DNA of 64,000 bases, taken from contig CM055098.1 of assembly GCA_029204225.1 (NCBI GenBank), forward strand, positions 14,584,533 to 14,648,532. The letters are read 5' to 3'. Within the stretch, counting starts at the first letter, position 1; every line of letters starts with the position of its first letter. The notes under the pieces were generated by a model. It saw only the letters and a list, made by a program, of their open reading frames with translations. It ran no database searches and was not told the DNA's origin. Of the stretch, positions 10,961-23,146 are shown piece by piece. The DNA is from Diphasiastrum complanatum. Its lineage: Eukaryota > Streptophyta > Lycopodiopsida > Lycopodiales > Lycopodiaceae. A program made the translations under genes and the position numbers.

Positions 10961-11639
10961 TGCAAAATAGTATGAGTGTCATTCCATCTGTTTGTGTATG
11001 TACTATGTAGTATATATGTGTATGTATATGTTTTTTTATGTGTCTGTGTGTAGTAGTGCAGCTGGCAACGCGCTAGAACCTTTATTGGTGTGCGAAGCAG
11101 TCAATGGTCGTGTACAATAGCATTTTCTCACCCAATGCCTAAGGAGGCTAAGGTGGGCATGTGAAGCACGCAATGTTGGTGTGCATTGAGAGTGGGATCA
11201 TGGATGATGGGAGACGATCAAGTCTTGATGAGACCAGAAAAGACAAAGTCATGGAATCTTGAAATTCAGTCTCTTAAATTTGCTCCAAATTCAGACATTG
11301 GAGTCTCAATTTGTCAAAAAGGTGCGGTGGGCCCGTCCCGTCCCATGGGTTGAAATGCACACGACATGAATATAAATATGCACACTAAGGCACGAACTTG
11401 AGATATAAATATAAAGAGTTAATGATATCAATCTCTAAGATGTGGATGTGCTTGCTTTTAATTTGAGTTGACAATGACAACTCATCTATGAAAGTCAATA
11501 ATTTTTATTTTGCAAGAATATCTTGGTTAACCGTGATCTTCAACTTTGTAGAACAAATAAAAGTCACACTGCATAATTTTTTTTGTCAATGTTTAATGAT
11601 GACTCATATGAAAATATGCCAGTAGACTCTAATGAAGAA
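10961..11639. other. No gene seen; P450 upstream region
   Basis: Intergenic DNA with TG/TA-rich low-complexity sequence at 10,980-11,050. No coding frame or known repeat recognised. Confidence 0.4.
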
Positions 11640-12770
11640 CATGAGTTGTCAATTTCATTGGTTGAAAAAGAGAATTTTGAGAATTCCATCTTTGAGTTGA
11701 GAGCAATCAATGAAAACCCCTTGGATTTTGACTAGTAAAAAACCATAATAAAAAATGTTTTCAGTGTCTTCAAGATTTTGTGGATTCAGCATAAAGCCTA
11801 CATCGAACGTATCTTATGAGTTTTTAAAAAGAAAGTTGATTTAGAATATTGAAAACCTATGTATTTTATTCACCAATGATCATTTTTTATTTGGATAGTT
11901 TTTCACAAGGTTCAAATTTTTTGGGCATGATGTATTGATTTTTAAAGTAAAAAAGTCTGTTTTTGTAATAATTTCCAATAAATTTGTATAGATTTTTCTT
12001 GAAAAACCAGAGTTTTGGGCAAACATTTAAAACTTGTTAAATTGAACACTTTTTGGAATTTTGACCCGTTTCATGAGATTTTGTGTTTAAAATAGGATGT
12101 AGAATGGATTCAATTGGTCATCAAGAGATGTTTATTTTTTGAATCGGTATCTAGTAACTTATGATGAACAAATCATTGTCTAATAACTAGATAAATAGAA
12201 TACCAGAAAAAATAGCGTGTTATGATATAACCATGCTATATTGGTATGACTATGAATTAGAATGGAATGCTACAATACTACAGAGATTACGGACCAAATA
12301 GACAATACTCAATAATTGTTGATAAGAGTAACTATGGCTTTATATTGATTCCAATCTCAAGCATTAACATTACTCAAGCACTAATTTCAAGCAGTAACAT
12401 TAATTTTAACACTAGTCTTTAATACTATTTTAACTCTAGAAAGCAGAAACAATGAAATGATGACCTAATGACTTTAGAAGCCTTGTCTCATTGAGCTCTC
12501 CTTCCCTACAATCATGTGCCTTTATCACAAGTCTGAATGCACAAGTAATAGCAAAGTGTAAAGATCACAACGGGATCCAACTTATAAGAAAACCAAAATA
12601 AACTATGGATCTCAACCACCCAACCATATAGAATCTCGTCGTTGGATTTTAACCTCAAGCTATGCACTGATCCAACAAAAGGAAGACCAAAGACATCAAA
12701 ATCCCAACAAGGACCTGTAGAAACAAAAATTGTTACAGTCCAATATGGATATAGAATCGACCTTGGTCAT
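11640..12770 (+). repeat. Dispersed repeat of about 1 kb, copy 2
   Basis: Same orientation and order as 180-1,106, with about 190 bases present only here (roughly 11,945-12,150) and scattered substitutions. It stops at tatagaatcgacctt, where copy 1 continues into its second module. The P450 lies between the two copies. Confidence 0.75.
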
Positions 12771-15050
12771 TTTCATTGTTTATTATAGAATAGGGAAAAA
12801 ATCCTAGTGTACTTTTACTTTTAAACCACTTTTGTGCTACTTTATAATATTTTCTTTTTTTGTTTGTAATGTCTATAGAAGTTGGGGGAATGGAGCAGTG
12901 CTGGATTGATGATATTGATGGTGAGTATATTATATAGTAGTTAAATTTGCATGTTCTTGTTACCTTTTTTGTTTTTTACGGTAATATATGCAATTCTAAT
13001 ATAGCATAAAATGTGTTACTTACAATTGTTTATGTTTTGAGAATAATTATCTTTCAAAAGTTGCTAGACATGCCAACACATGATTAAGGAATGACATAAT
13101 ATTGCAATTTATTTTTGATCTTGTTACAGGGTTGTGTTAACGGTTAGTAGCATTTCAATTCTATTTATCTTGAGAAGAATGGGCGAGCAAAAAAAATGCA
13201 AAAAACATTGACCTTTATAAAAACTAGAAAGCTTGAAAAGCATGAAGTGCTGGGTGACAAAACAATTGACAGATAGAATTTGTAGTAGTGAGGTGGCACC
13301 ATTGTGGCGTTAATGTGACGCCAAGTGCACGGAGACATGTGCGGCATGGTGGCGTCAACACATCCGAGGAATTTAGCCGGAAAATGGGTGGCTCGCAAGG
13401 TACCTAAGAGGTTAGGCGTGACGGGGTAAACTTGCCGCGCATTGGCATTGGCATTAAATGCCACAACTTATGGTACAAGGTTGAAGTGGACCTATGTGGA
13501 GAGAAGTTTAGTGGGCTAGGACACTTCATCGGTGTAAGCCAAAGTTAACCTCATGCAAGGACAAGTGCATGGTTAGTTGTTATTGAGCTAGATGGGTTTC
13601 TTGTAAACCACTAGTTTGGTGGCATTCCACATGCAGCTGGCTGAGGTTGATTATATGTATCTCTCTTTGTACGGCTCAACATTTGATCGTGTACACAAAG
13701 GTATGCGTAGGGCGTAAGAGAGTATTAAGAACTCTAAGGTATGATTTAGTTATACGCGAGTGTAAGATCCCTGAGTTTCAGAAGGGTTAGTACATAAGTA
13801 AATCTGCAAGTTGCCGCAGAGTTTCTTAGGAATAGTGACTGTAAGATTTAGTATGGTAGTTGTGTACCAGACTCAGTTATACAGAGTAAAACACTAAGGA
13901 ACACATTAAAGGGAACTTAGCCTATGCAGACGTGCAGAGAAGCTTAGGAAAATTAAGGATCGTATTAAAGGGAACTTAGTCTATGCAGGCATGCATAGAA
14001 GTTCCGATAATACTGATTAATATACATGTGAAGTGGCATGTATTAAACTACACCAAGGTCCTTAAAGATGTGTCCGAAACCTAAGTTCATACAAATCAAG
14101 ATAGATGATATGTAGTAGAGGTGGTGTAGTTAGCAAGGGTTCAAAAATCATGATTACCTTCAAAGGGACCTAGTCATGCTCCAAAGGAAGTATGGAGTCT
14201 ATAAGTATCAAGAGAGGTTCTCTTGAGGCTTATGTGTCTCAAAGGATGAAAATGATACTTGGAGGGAAACTTGATATTGATTGATTCATGAAAAAGGTTT
14301 GCTACAAGCACAAATTAGCTCACTTCAGTCAGTACCCTACGACTAATCATTAATCAAAAGTTATTTTCTACCATAGATTTGGGTAGTGTAGCTTTCGTGA
14401 GTGCATACACTATATTGTGATAGCATCTTTGAAATGAGGCAAAAATGTGTTTGGATAGGCTAGAGAAATTCTAGACAACTACTTTCTCATGAGTGCATAC
14501 ACTATGGTTGTCTTATCACTCTTGGCTTATCACTCTTGGTTACTTAGGGTCTCAATGAGTAGTCGAGTGAGCCATGGTTGATTTGGATACTCATGTGTAT
14601 AGCTTAGGATACTCTTGTTCCTTTTCAGGTACTCAATATCCACTAATTGGGAGGATCAAAGACAAGCTCACCCATTGTTGATTACGTTTCATCAGTAGCA
14701 TTGTGATAGTCTCCATAGTCGTTCCATAGATTGGGTTTATAAGAATTAGCTGGAATTATAGACACCAACCCTAAACACGAAGAGTAGTGCCTCTATAGCA
14801 TATAATGTTTTGCAAGTGGTTTAAGCTTGCAAGACGGTATTTTCAAGGGTGCACATGCGATTTCATACAATTTCCACATGTAAAGGAAATGGACAAGAAA
14901 AACAAAACATGCAACAAGCAACATTAATGGGTCAAAAATCATGTAGTCCGAATGATTAGGCATAGGTTGGAAAAAATAAACCAAAATGCTATTGATCCAA
15001 AGTACATGCATGCAAACACTATTAAGCCCTCTAGAGGAGGGGTGCAGATC
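12771..15050. other. No gene seen; small local duplication
   Basis: I find no supported gene. Within it, 13,900-13,945 and 13,962-14,007 are two imperfect direct copies (attaaagggaacttag followed by ctatgcag). The rest is AT-rich intergenic DNA, with only shadow frames at 13,165-13,464 and 14,793-15,056. Confidence 0.45.
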
Positions 15051-15515
15051 TGTCAAAATTTGTGATACAAATTCTAGATGGAGATACTAGTCCTACTAGC
15101 ACTCACACAAAACCCAAGCATAGAGAGAATTCAGATCATAAGAGAATTGAGCAATTGCTCTAGCTCATTGAATTGAATGGAATGATTGTGGTAGGGCGCT
15201 AGCCTTCTTAAATAGTTTCTCTAATGATTGATAAAAGCTAATGAGCCTAAAGTAAATAGCAAAAGACAAAAAACTAATTGCTATAATTACTACCTATATT
15301 GGGTAAACACCCAAGATGAGTTTCTAAGTGATAAAAGCAAATCCTATTCTAGTAGTAGTGCACCCACCTACATGCATGACTAAAAAACAAATTTACTATA
15401 AATAGTAATGACCCTAAAATATGACTTATTATAAATAGTAATGGCCCCTAAAAATAGCACGCAGGCATGGCCAAACTATCATTAAGGGGTGTCAAATAAA
15501 CTTTAATTTCTAACA
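15051..15515 (-). repeat. 3' LTR of the outer copia element
   Basis: On the minus strand the LTR starts TGTTAGAAATT at 15,515, straight after the polypurine tract AAGGGGGAG (15,516-15,528). It probably ends at the tgtcaaaatt (plus strand) at 15,051, giving TG...CA ends and about 465 bp; that outer end is tentative. The shorter LTR at 45,747-45,984 has the same terminal sequences (TGTTAGAAAT...TTGACA) and is the same lineage. Confidence 0.6.
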
Positions 15516-16998
15516 CTCCCCCTTAATGTTTACTTTGTTATCTATTACTCCTAGAAGTTCTCTAAACTTCTGAAATTTTTCTTTGCCAAGACCTTTGGTA
15601 AAGATATCTGCAACTTGCTCTTCCGTAGGGCAATAGATAAGCTCCACTTCTTTACTTTGAATTTTCTCTCTGATGAAGTGTTGTTGTACTTCAATATGCT
15701 TTGTCCTGCTATGAAAAACTGGATTTTTTGCCAATTTAATACAACTCTGATTGTCACATTGAAGTACCGTAGGTGAATCTTGTACCATATGTAGATCATG
15801 TAGAATACTTCGCAACCATATTGCTTCACATGTTGCACTCGTAGTAGCTGGATATTCTGCCTCTGTAGATGATAAAGCAATAGTATGTTGCTTCTTTGAA
15901 CTCCAAGAGATAGCACCAGAACCAAGACTAAAAACATAACCTGTAGTAGATCTTCGGTCTTCCGCATCTCCAGCCCAATCAGCATGCACATATCCCTGTA
16001 ACTTCAAATCATCTTGTCTACCATAGAGAATACCAAATCTTAAAGTGCCTTGGATATATCTGAGTATTCGCTTAGCAACTTTCCAATGAATTTGCTTAGG
16101 CTTAGCCATAAACTGACTAACCATACTCACAGCATAAGCAATATCTGGTCTTGTAGTAGTTAGATAGACTAAGCTTCCAACAAGCTTTCTATATAATGTC
16201 TCATCTACATCCTGATCTTCCTCAGCTTTAGTAAGCTTATATCCACTATCATATGGTGTAGAAATAGGCTTGCACTCTGACATATTGAACTTTTCAAAAT
16301 TTCATGAGCATACTTAGATTGAGAAATGAATAGTCCTTGTGCTATTCTCCATACCTCAATCCCAAGAAAATATTGTAGTGAACCAAGGTCTTTCATATCA
16401 AATTCTGATGAGAGATCTTTCTTGATTCCCTGAATCATACTATGATTTGATCTTGTAATAATAAGATCATCCACGTACATCACTACAATAACAATATGAT
16501 TATTCCTGACCAAAACATAAATTGTATACTCCGAACTACTCTGAAAGCCAAGCTCCTCAAAGTACATGTCAATCCTCGTGTACCACGCCCTGGGTGCCTG
16601 CTTAAGTCCATATAATGCCTTGTCCAACCTGCAAACCTTATCTTCATGTCCTGCTACTATGTATCCCTCTGGCTGCTCCATGTAGACTTCCTCCTCTAGA
16701 AGTCCATTCAGGAATGCACTCTTTACATCCATTTGTTGAATATCCCATTCACACTGAGCTGCCAATGATAAAACAGTCCTCATAGTAGTAGACTTAGCAA
16801 CCAGTGCAAAAGTTTCCTCATAGTCAATCCCTTCCTGTTGAGCATAACCTTTTGCCACCAATCTTGCCTTATGTTTATCTATAGAACCATCTGATTTGTA
16901 CTTAGTCCTATAGACCCGCTTGCATCCAATAGCCTTTTATCTGTAGGTAGTTGAACAAGTCTCCAAGTCTTGTTCTTCATGATTGAGTCGTACTCCTA
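15510..16998 (-). pseudogene. Copia RT-RNase H, frameshifted and cut
   Basis: Reading from 16,998 downwards, the coding begins inside RT just before the conserved KARLVAKGYAQQ block. It continues through QMDVKSAFLNG and LYGLKQAPRAWY to the catalytic MYVDDLIIT near 16,480. A frameshift at about 16,205-16,283 separates this from the connection and RNase H part, which has ETLYRKLVGSLVYL, VHADWAGDAEDRRST, ALSSTEAEY and SRTKHIEVQQHFIRE. It stops at 15,510, overlapping the polypurine tract and the first LTR bases as is usual. Catalytic residues are intact in both domains, so inactivation is due to the frameshift, a second small shift near 16,935, and the nested insertion. Confidence 0.92.
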
Positions 16999-16999
16999 C

Positions 17000-17269
17000 T
17001 TAGAATTTGCTTTGCACAGGAACACAGATTATGCTACACAGTAACACAGACAGAAAACACTCTCCACAACAAGCTCACATAGCAACTGTATTTCTCAAAA
17101 TGAAATTACTTTGTACATATAGTTGTTCACTCAGGCAACCCATGCATGACCCAGGTTGCCATTGGCAGGACGCGTGTCCCGTCGACTTGCCTCGTGGTGA
17201 GGCCAACTGATCCTTATTCACTGATAGGACCCACAGTATAGTAACACAGTGATTCTACTTTAATTCTAA
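17000..17269 (-). repeat. 3' LTR of the nested copia element (270 bp)
   Basis: Plus-strand sequence runs from ttagaattt to aattctaa, so the termini are an 8-bp inverted repeat, uncertain by about 2 bp because ac precedes it in all copies. One side is the polypurine tract, the other the interrupted outer element. The 77 bases shared with the 5' copy at 23,070 differ at two positions. A partial third copy lies at 36,959-37,136. Confidence 0.75.
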
Positions 17270-17284
17270 CTCTCTCTCTTAAAG
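17270..17284 (-). other. Polypurine tract of the nested copia element
   Basis: The minus strand reads CTTTAAGAGAGAGAG directly before the LTR start, and about 40 bases after the pol stop codon. Confidence 0.6.
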
Positions 17285-17325
17285 TAGAGTCTACTTTTTA
17301 TATAGTCATATACATAGCTTCAAAG

Positions 17326-18995
17326 TCAACAAAGTTTAAGTACAGAAAGCTTTGATCTAAACTTATAAAACTTTTCTCCAGTAAGTGGCTTAATGAACAT
17401 ATCAGCTAGTTGTTATCTGTGCTACAATGAACAACATGAATTTCACAACTCAGCAGCTTCTCACGTATAAAGTGATACTGAATCTCAATGTGTTTAGTTC
17501 TCGCATGGAACACTGGATTCTTTGCTAGATGAATGCCACTCTGACTGTCGCTATGTAAAGTCATGGGATTTTTCTGCTTCATGCCAATTTCTTCCAAGAT
17601 TTGTCTCAACCATATAGCTTCCTGTGTTGCACTACACATTGACTTATACTCTATTTTTGTGGTGGAAAGAGCAATTGTACTTTGCTTCTTACCAGACCAG
17701 GAAAAGCAACTACCACAAAACTGGAATACATACCATGTGGTGGATCTACGATCATCATAGTCACCTCCCCAATCCGCATCCACATAGCCACACAACTCAA
17801 GTAAACCTTCATGCTTCCTGTAAATCAAGCCATACTCTGAAGTCCCTTTCACATAACGCAAAATGTGTTTAGCTGCCTTCCAATGCGTTTCCATAGGTGT
17901 TGCCATAAACTGACTTACAATGCCAACATTATAGCATATATCTGGTCTAGTCGTGGTAAGGTAAATCAAGCTCCCTACTAACTGTCTATACAGCGTAGCA
18001 TCAAATGACTGTGACTCATCAAGCTTAGAAAGCTTTTTACCTGGTTCAATAGGAGTGTTTACTAGTTTGCAATCCTGCAACCTAAACCTATGCAGCAACT
18101 CTTTGACATACTTCACCTGTGTCAAATCCACTTCATGTTCTTTTTGCCACACTTCTACTCCAAGGCAGTAATGCATCGGGCTGAGATCTGTCATCTCGAA
18201 TTGTTCCATGAGGTCTTTCTTGATCATGTCTATCATCTCTTGATCATTTCCCGTAATAATCAAGTCATCAACGTGAAGAGCAATCAAAGCAACCATACCA
18301 TCAAAGCATAAGACATATAGATTTGGATCAGAATGTGTTCTCACCATCCCCTTTGAATAAAAGTAGGCATCAATCCTGCTATACCACGCACGTGGTGCTT
18401 GTTTAAGACCATAAAGCGCTTTCTTCAAGCGACATACTTTATTTTCTTGTCCCTTCGCTACAAAGCCTTCAGGTTCATCCATGGACACTTCTTCTTCTAA
18501 CTCACCATTTAGAAAAGCATATTTCACATCCATCTGATGCAAAGGCCAACCAAAATGTGAAGCTAAAGCAACAAGTAGACATAGAGTATTCCACTTACAA
18601 ACCGGCACAAAGGTCTCCTCATAGTCGATGCCTTTACTTTGTGCGTACCCTTTGATCACCAATCTTGCCTTGTGCTTTGCTATACTTCCATCTGCATGGT
18701 ACTTAGTCTTGTATACCCGTTTGCAACCAATGGGTTTCTTGCCAACTGGTGGTTCTACTAAGTCCCATGTGCTATGCTTAGCAATTGACTCCATCTCCTC
18801 TCCCATGGCCTTGAACGAAATGTCATCTTCCTTCGCTTCACCATAAGTCGAAGGTTCTTTGCTTTGAATAATGCTAGATAAGAGAGCATAATTTGCTTCA
18901 TACCTTTCAGGTTGAGTCTTCTCTCTTGTTGATCTTTGTAGCTCTCCCTGGTTAGATGATCCTTGAAGGTCATCCATGTCGCGGCTCTCCAACAA
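17326..18995 (-). pseudogene. Copia RT-RNase H, nearly full length
   Basis: A 529-codon open frame (18,995 down to 17,406) covers the end of integrase, the whole RT and most of RNase H. After a one-base shift the C-terminal tail (QLADMFIKPLTGEKF) continues to a stop at 17,326. Visible blocks are GCKRVYKTKYHADGSIAKHK, QMDVKYAFLNGELEEE, LYGLKQAPRAWYSRID, the catalytic ALHVDDLIITGND (His instead of the usual Tyr before VDD), LYRQLVGSLIYLTTTRPDI and DADWGGDYDDRRST. The RNase H block usually written SSTEAEY reads STTKIEY here, so a conserved acidic residue is changed to lysine. Open length suggests a fairly young insertion, but it is not competent. Confidence 0.9.
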
Positions 18996-19031
18996 TCTCT
19001 TAAACCACTTAGGGAGCTTCCTGTCAGGTGA

Positions 19032-20760
19032 TCAGCTTCCTGGTGAAAATGTATCCCACAATACATCCTTCTCCTTGCGTTTGTCACCTGCAATTTGAAT
19101 CCTTCTTGCACCAAAAAGTTTGTCCCTACCTCTCCAACCTGTCTCTGGAGGTTGAGTAGTAGTATCTTGAGATGTATCCTCATGTTCATCACTCGGAAGG
19201 TCAATGAATGGATCATCATCAGGTGGTATCCTCATTATACCATCTTTCCCACTGGATGTGTCTATCTTCTCAGCATCCTCGTCTTCATACATCTTGGATT
19301 CATCAAAGATAACATCACGACTTATATGGATTTTGTTTTCCACTGGATCAAAACATCTATAGCCCTTCACACGATCATCATATCCTAGGAATATGCACTT
19401 GATAGCTTTTACATCAAGTTTACGTCTCTCTTTCTTAGGAATGTGTACAAAGGCCTTACATCCAAAGATTCGCAAGTGGTTCACCTTTGGCTTCTTCTTC
19501 GTGAATGCTGTAAAAATTACAGCAAATAAGGATCCTAAAACACTTGAAATGATGAGGGAAACAATAGATTATGATTTCATAAGATTAGCACAAGTTGAAC
19601 CATCAAAATCCATCAAAAATCTATGCTTGAACCTCACTAAATGGCCCAAATCCTTGAAGAAGGCTTCACACGTGTGAAAGTACGGCCTCCCACAGTCTGA
19701 GTACTGTACACCAGACCTACATTCAATCCTATAATCATTAGTAATCACAAGTACTCAAACAATTATGAACATAGAGAGCAATTGCACCATTATGAGAGAA
19801 AAAACATGAAATTGCTTGATTGATTTTGGTGAGATATCATCACCTATATATACATGATCCATCACGGTTTTGGGCAGGTATGAGTAGCCCTAAACCTATC
19901 CCTAATGCTAATTTTGGTGGATCTTTCATCCCTACCAAGTTAGGGTTGGAATCTTGGAGATCCCTCAACAATGCAAAAATTACCAAAAATAGCTCCTATT
20001 TTTTCTCCCTTGTATCTAAGCATAATTTGGACTCATTCCAAAGGTTCTAACACTTAGGTCTACTTGAGAACATCCTTATGAATGGAATCCTATGCTATTT
20101 GGCACGTGTGACAAGCCACATCATGACCATCTAACTATTTACAAGTCATATGACCAAAACTAGTCAAGCTAGAATTGCGAATTTTAACAAATGCTTCCTC
20201 ACGTGTTATCTTTGGTATGGCAATGGTAGGACTTCTATTTTGAAGATAGACTGCCATGCTACATGCTTCTGACCAAAAATCTTTTGGTAGTTTCATCTCA
20301 GCTAGCATATATCTGGCACTTTCCACAATCGTACGATTCTTGCGCTCAGCTACACCATTGAGAGCAGGAGTATGAGCTTGCATAAATTGTCTTTTAATCC
20401 CACATTGATCACAAAGATCATTGAAGTCATTAGACTTGTACTCACCTCCACTATCTGATCTTAGGACTTTGATCTTCCTACCTGGTCTGATTTTCGACCA
20501 ATGCTTTGAAGCTCTTGAAGTTATCAAATGCATCTGATTTCTTCTTCAAGAAGTAGATCCACGTCTTACGTGACATATCATCAATAAAGGTCATGAAATA
20601 GAAGGCTTTACCTAAGGACATGGTCCTCATAGGCCCGCATAAATCTGTGTGGACAGGATGTTCTTTGCTCTTGCAACACCCCCTTTATTGAACTTCTCTC
20701 GATGTTGCTTCCCATATACACAAGATTCGCACATCAATTTCAAGTGATCTTCTATGGTAG
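19032..20760 (-). pseudogene. Copia integrase split by a solo LTR
   Basis: From 20,740 downwards: MCESCVYGKQHREKF (the two cysteines of the integrase zinc region), then after shifts VLRSDSGGEYKS and NGVAERKNRTIVE, which carry the catalytic-core Asp and the conserved Glu region. At 20,194 the frame is interrupted by the solo LTR (19,509-20,189). It resumes at 19,503 with KKPKVNHLRIFGCKAFVHIP and the C-terminal CIFLGYDDRVKGYRCFDP block. The histidine pair of the zinc region is missing; only about 120 bases separate the protease motif from CESC, so there is also an internal deletion. Confidence 0.88.
19509..20189 (-). repeat. Solo LTR (681 bp) with 5-bp target duplication
   Basis: Plus-strand sequence runs from tgtaaaaatt to attttaaca (TG...CA ends). 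It is flanked on both sides by aatgc (19,504-19,508 and 20,190-20,194), a perfect 5-bp target duplication inside the integrase codons. No internal retroelement coding sequence is present. This is the hallmark of an LTR left after recombination between two LTRs. It is the third nesting level at this locus. It contains cttcacacgtgtg, recalling the LTR-like sequences near 1.7 and 5.0 kb, but orientation of its parent is uncertain. Confidence 0.85.
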
Positions 20761-20839
20761 GCAATCATGTTACCATCTCCATTTGTATTGAGCTCTCTTA
20801 CTCCATCCGCAATAACTTTGAACTTTTGGTTCATATCCT

Positions 20840-21763
20840 TCACACTCCCGAGTCAATATACCATGCTTGATCATCTTGATTAGATGACAATGCAGATATG
20901 AAGATGCTAGAGTCTTCAATCTCACCCTCATCGACAAGGTTACCTACTTGTTTTGGTTTCCCCTTGCCTTGTTCCGCTAGGAATTTGTGACATTCACTCT
21001 TCCAATGGCCCTTTTTACCACAATGGAAGCACTTGCCTTTCTTCTTAGTTTTACTGGAAGATCCCTCGTCCTCCTGAGACTTGGCAAATTGCTGCTTAAA
21101 CTTCTTCTTGCCCTTGCCCTTGCCTTGTTTTTGGCATGTTGAAAGTGCTTGATTGTCAGTATTTTGACGTCTAGCTTTCACCATTTCTCGTCGTTGCTCT
21201 TCCTGCATCAGAATTCTTGTGAGCTCATCAAAGGTTGGCAATCTTTCTCTTAATGCTATTCCGCTCACAAACATCTGATAGGGTTCTGCAATGCCGCACA
21301 ATGCATTGTGCACCAGCTCCATGTCACGTATGCGCTTACCAATAGAATGTAGTTCATCTCTCATTGTCTTGATTATGGTCATGTATGTCTAAATGTGCTC
21401 TCCTTGCTCCATGCGGGCACTATTCAACTTTGACTTCAGAAACATGATTCTTGATGGATTTGACGTCTTGAACTGTTCCTTTAGCACATCCCATGCCTGT
21501 CTGGGTGTAACAGCAACACAAATGTGGGTAATGATGTGATCCTTCACTGACAAGTTAATGAAGGTCAAAGATTTCCTCATCTTTTTGTCGAACACTTTGA
21601 TATCCTCTTCATTTGGCGGCCTTTTCTCATCACCTGTGATGACTTCCCACACGTCTTTCTCCATCAGTATGTTTTTCATTTTGAATTTCCACACTGCATA
21701 GTTAGAAATCTCGTCCAATTTGCTACTTTCACTCAAAATGGACTCTCCCATGTTTGCCATCAC
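20840..21763 (-). pseudogene. Copia gag and start of protease
   Basis: Gag starts at the ATG at 21,763. The first 124 codons contain the UBN2-type core (NYAVWKFKMKNIL, then RQAWDVLKEQF). One in-frame TAG at about 21,389 interrupts it. The frame then continues with a Lys-rich linker and the zinc knuckle CFHCGKKGHWKSEC, and reaches the protease active site AWYIDSG at about 20,845, after which it is broken. Gag would bind RNA and form the particle; the protease would process the polyprotein. Apart from the single stop, the gag is otherwise well preserved. Confidence 0.9.
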
Positions 21764-23054
21764 AAAACTGCTTGAAACTTCTGCCGTAGGCTAAAAACAG
21801 TATGTCGAGGCCAACAGTGATGTCAGAAGTTGAAAATAATGACCTGCACTTTTTTTCTTACCAGGCCACTCGCCGCTTTTCCACCAATTTGAAAGCCAAA
21901 CCGGTGTCGCCTTCCGAAATGCACTCAGTCGTCAACTCCCAACAACGTGCCCAGTGGAATGGTGAAATCACTGCTGGCGTACTCCGAACACTTTCTCCGT
22001 TGCAATTACTCTGTTTTCTGTATCGTACTTGTAGGTACAGTCCGGGTGCCCTTCGTTTGGAGGTTATAGCCTTTCGTTTAGGTCAAAACGGGCAAAGGAC
22101 CCAAAAATAGGGACTTTTCTAGTTTTTGAACTGTTTCTTCACCTTGAAGAAACTTCACTCTTCACTTGTGAAGGGACCCAACTCCAATTTCAGTATGAAA
22201 ATTTTTAATGAAGTTGAAGGCCAAAATGCACTTCACTTCTTCAGGGCCCTCTTCAACAACCCTTCAGACTCCATCCAATGATTGTGGATATCCCTTCTGG
22301 GTAGCACAATCTGAGCCATCAATCTTGTAACTTTTCTATCCAACAAATCTGAGCACTTTTATGCACCAATCGAGAGTCTTGTAGAAGTTGTCCACTTCGA
22401 AACACTATGGTTTCACTTTGGTTCCACATGCGAACAGTCCGCGACCTCCCTGTCTACGGCCGCGCCTCCCCACACTCGTTTTTGCTTGATCTAACTCGCC
22501 TATGGATAAATTTGAGCACAATCTGAGGCATGGAGCAGGGTCGTCCTACTGATACCAAGTCTGTAGAGTGTTCACTCAAGAAATTCCATGGAGAAACGGT
22601 GATTTTGGCTCAACTTGACAAAGTGGCTTTTTTTCACCTTTTACCGCAAATCTGCTAGGTTAATTGTCTGAAGACAAATCTCTGACATAGACCTCGAAAT
22701 CTCTCCATGGCTGGTTGACAATGTGACTAGCTTCCTTCCTGTCCTTACGGCATCAAAACGGTGCACAAACAGTGAAGAAATCACCAGTTATGTATAAAAA
22801 ACCGTAACCCCAAACCCGGTTTCAATTTTCAGCTGGCTTCAAAATTGTCAATTTTTCACCAAATTTTTCCCTGTCTGATGCTATGCACAGGCTAATAATC
22901 TCTCTGATGAGCTTAGCAAGCCTCTATAAACTAGAAACCATGCACTAGTGCTTCTCTTTCCGTCTTTAACCCGTCGTACACCCCGAACTCTCAGAAGACA
23001 GTTCTCCCGAAGCTCTCTTCAACGGCGATGTTGTACTGTGTACACTCCCTGTAC
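21764..23054 (-). other. Long untranslated leader of the nested copia element
   Basis: About 1.3 kb lies between the primer site and gag without a coherent coding frame; a 102-codon frame on the other strand (21,802-22,110) looks like a shadow. It includes a second primer-site-like string (ctactgataccaag, about 22,547-22,560), perhaps a trace of an older recombination. Confidence 0.5.
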
Positions 23055-23069
23055 GGCTCTGATACCAAC
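23055..23069 (-). other. Primer-binding site (initiator tRNA-Met type)
   Basis: The minus strand reads GTTGGTATCAGAGCC, matching the standard plant copia primer site TGGTATCAGAGC, two bases after the LTR end. Confidence 0.85.
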
Positions 23070-23146
23070 TTAGAATTTGCTTTGCACAGGAACACAAATT
23101 ATGCTACACAGTAACACAGACAAAAAACACTCTCCACAACAAGCTC
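23070..23146 (-). repeat. Truncated 5' LTR of the nested copia element
   Basis: The 77 bases from ttagaatttgc to aagctca match the inner end of the 3' LTR at 17,000 with two differences. The remaining 193 bases are missing and sequence switches abruptly to a gag fragment. A deletion therefore removed the outer end of this LTR together with neighbouring DNA. Confidence 0.8.

Larger units (their letters stand above)
15051..16999 (-). mobile_element. Outer copia element, 3' portion
   Basis: The minus strand reads RT, RNase H, polypurine tract and 3' LTR in copia order. On its upstream side the RT coding sequence is cut at 16,999 by a second copia element. A gag scrap at 23,147-23,440, in the same orientation on the far side of that insert, is plausibly the other half of this element. 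The intervening protease and integrase are absent. Confidence 0.8.
17000..23146 (-). mobile_element. Nested copia element inside the outer copia
   Basis: Minus-strand order is: truncated 5' LTR, tRNA-Met primer site, a long leader, gag, protease, integrase, RT, RNase H, polypurine tract, 3' LTR. It interrupts the RT of the outer element at 16,999/17,000. It is non-autonomous now, with a stop in gag, a deletion between protease and integrase, a solo LTR in integrase, and a frameshift near the end of pol. The LTR ends are unusual (TTAGAATT...AATTCTAA rather than TG...CA). Confidence 0.85.

Noticed and set aside
21802-22110. 102-codon plus-strand frame in the nested copia leader
   Set aside because: Antisense to a retroelement leader, no recognisable domain.
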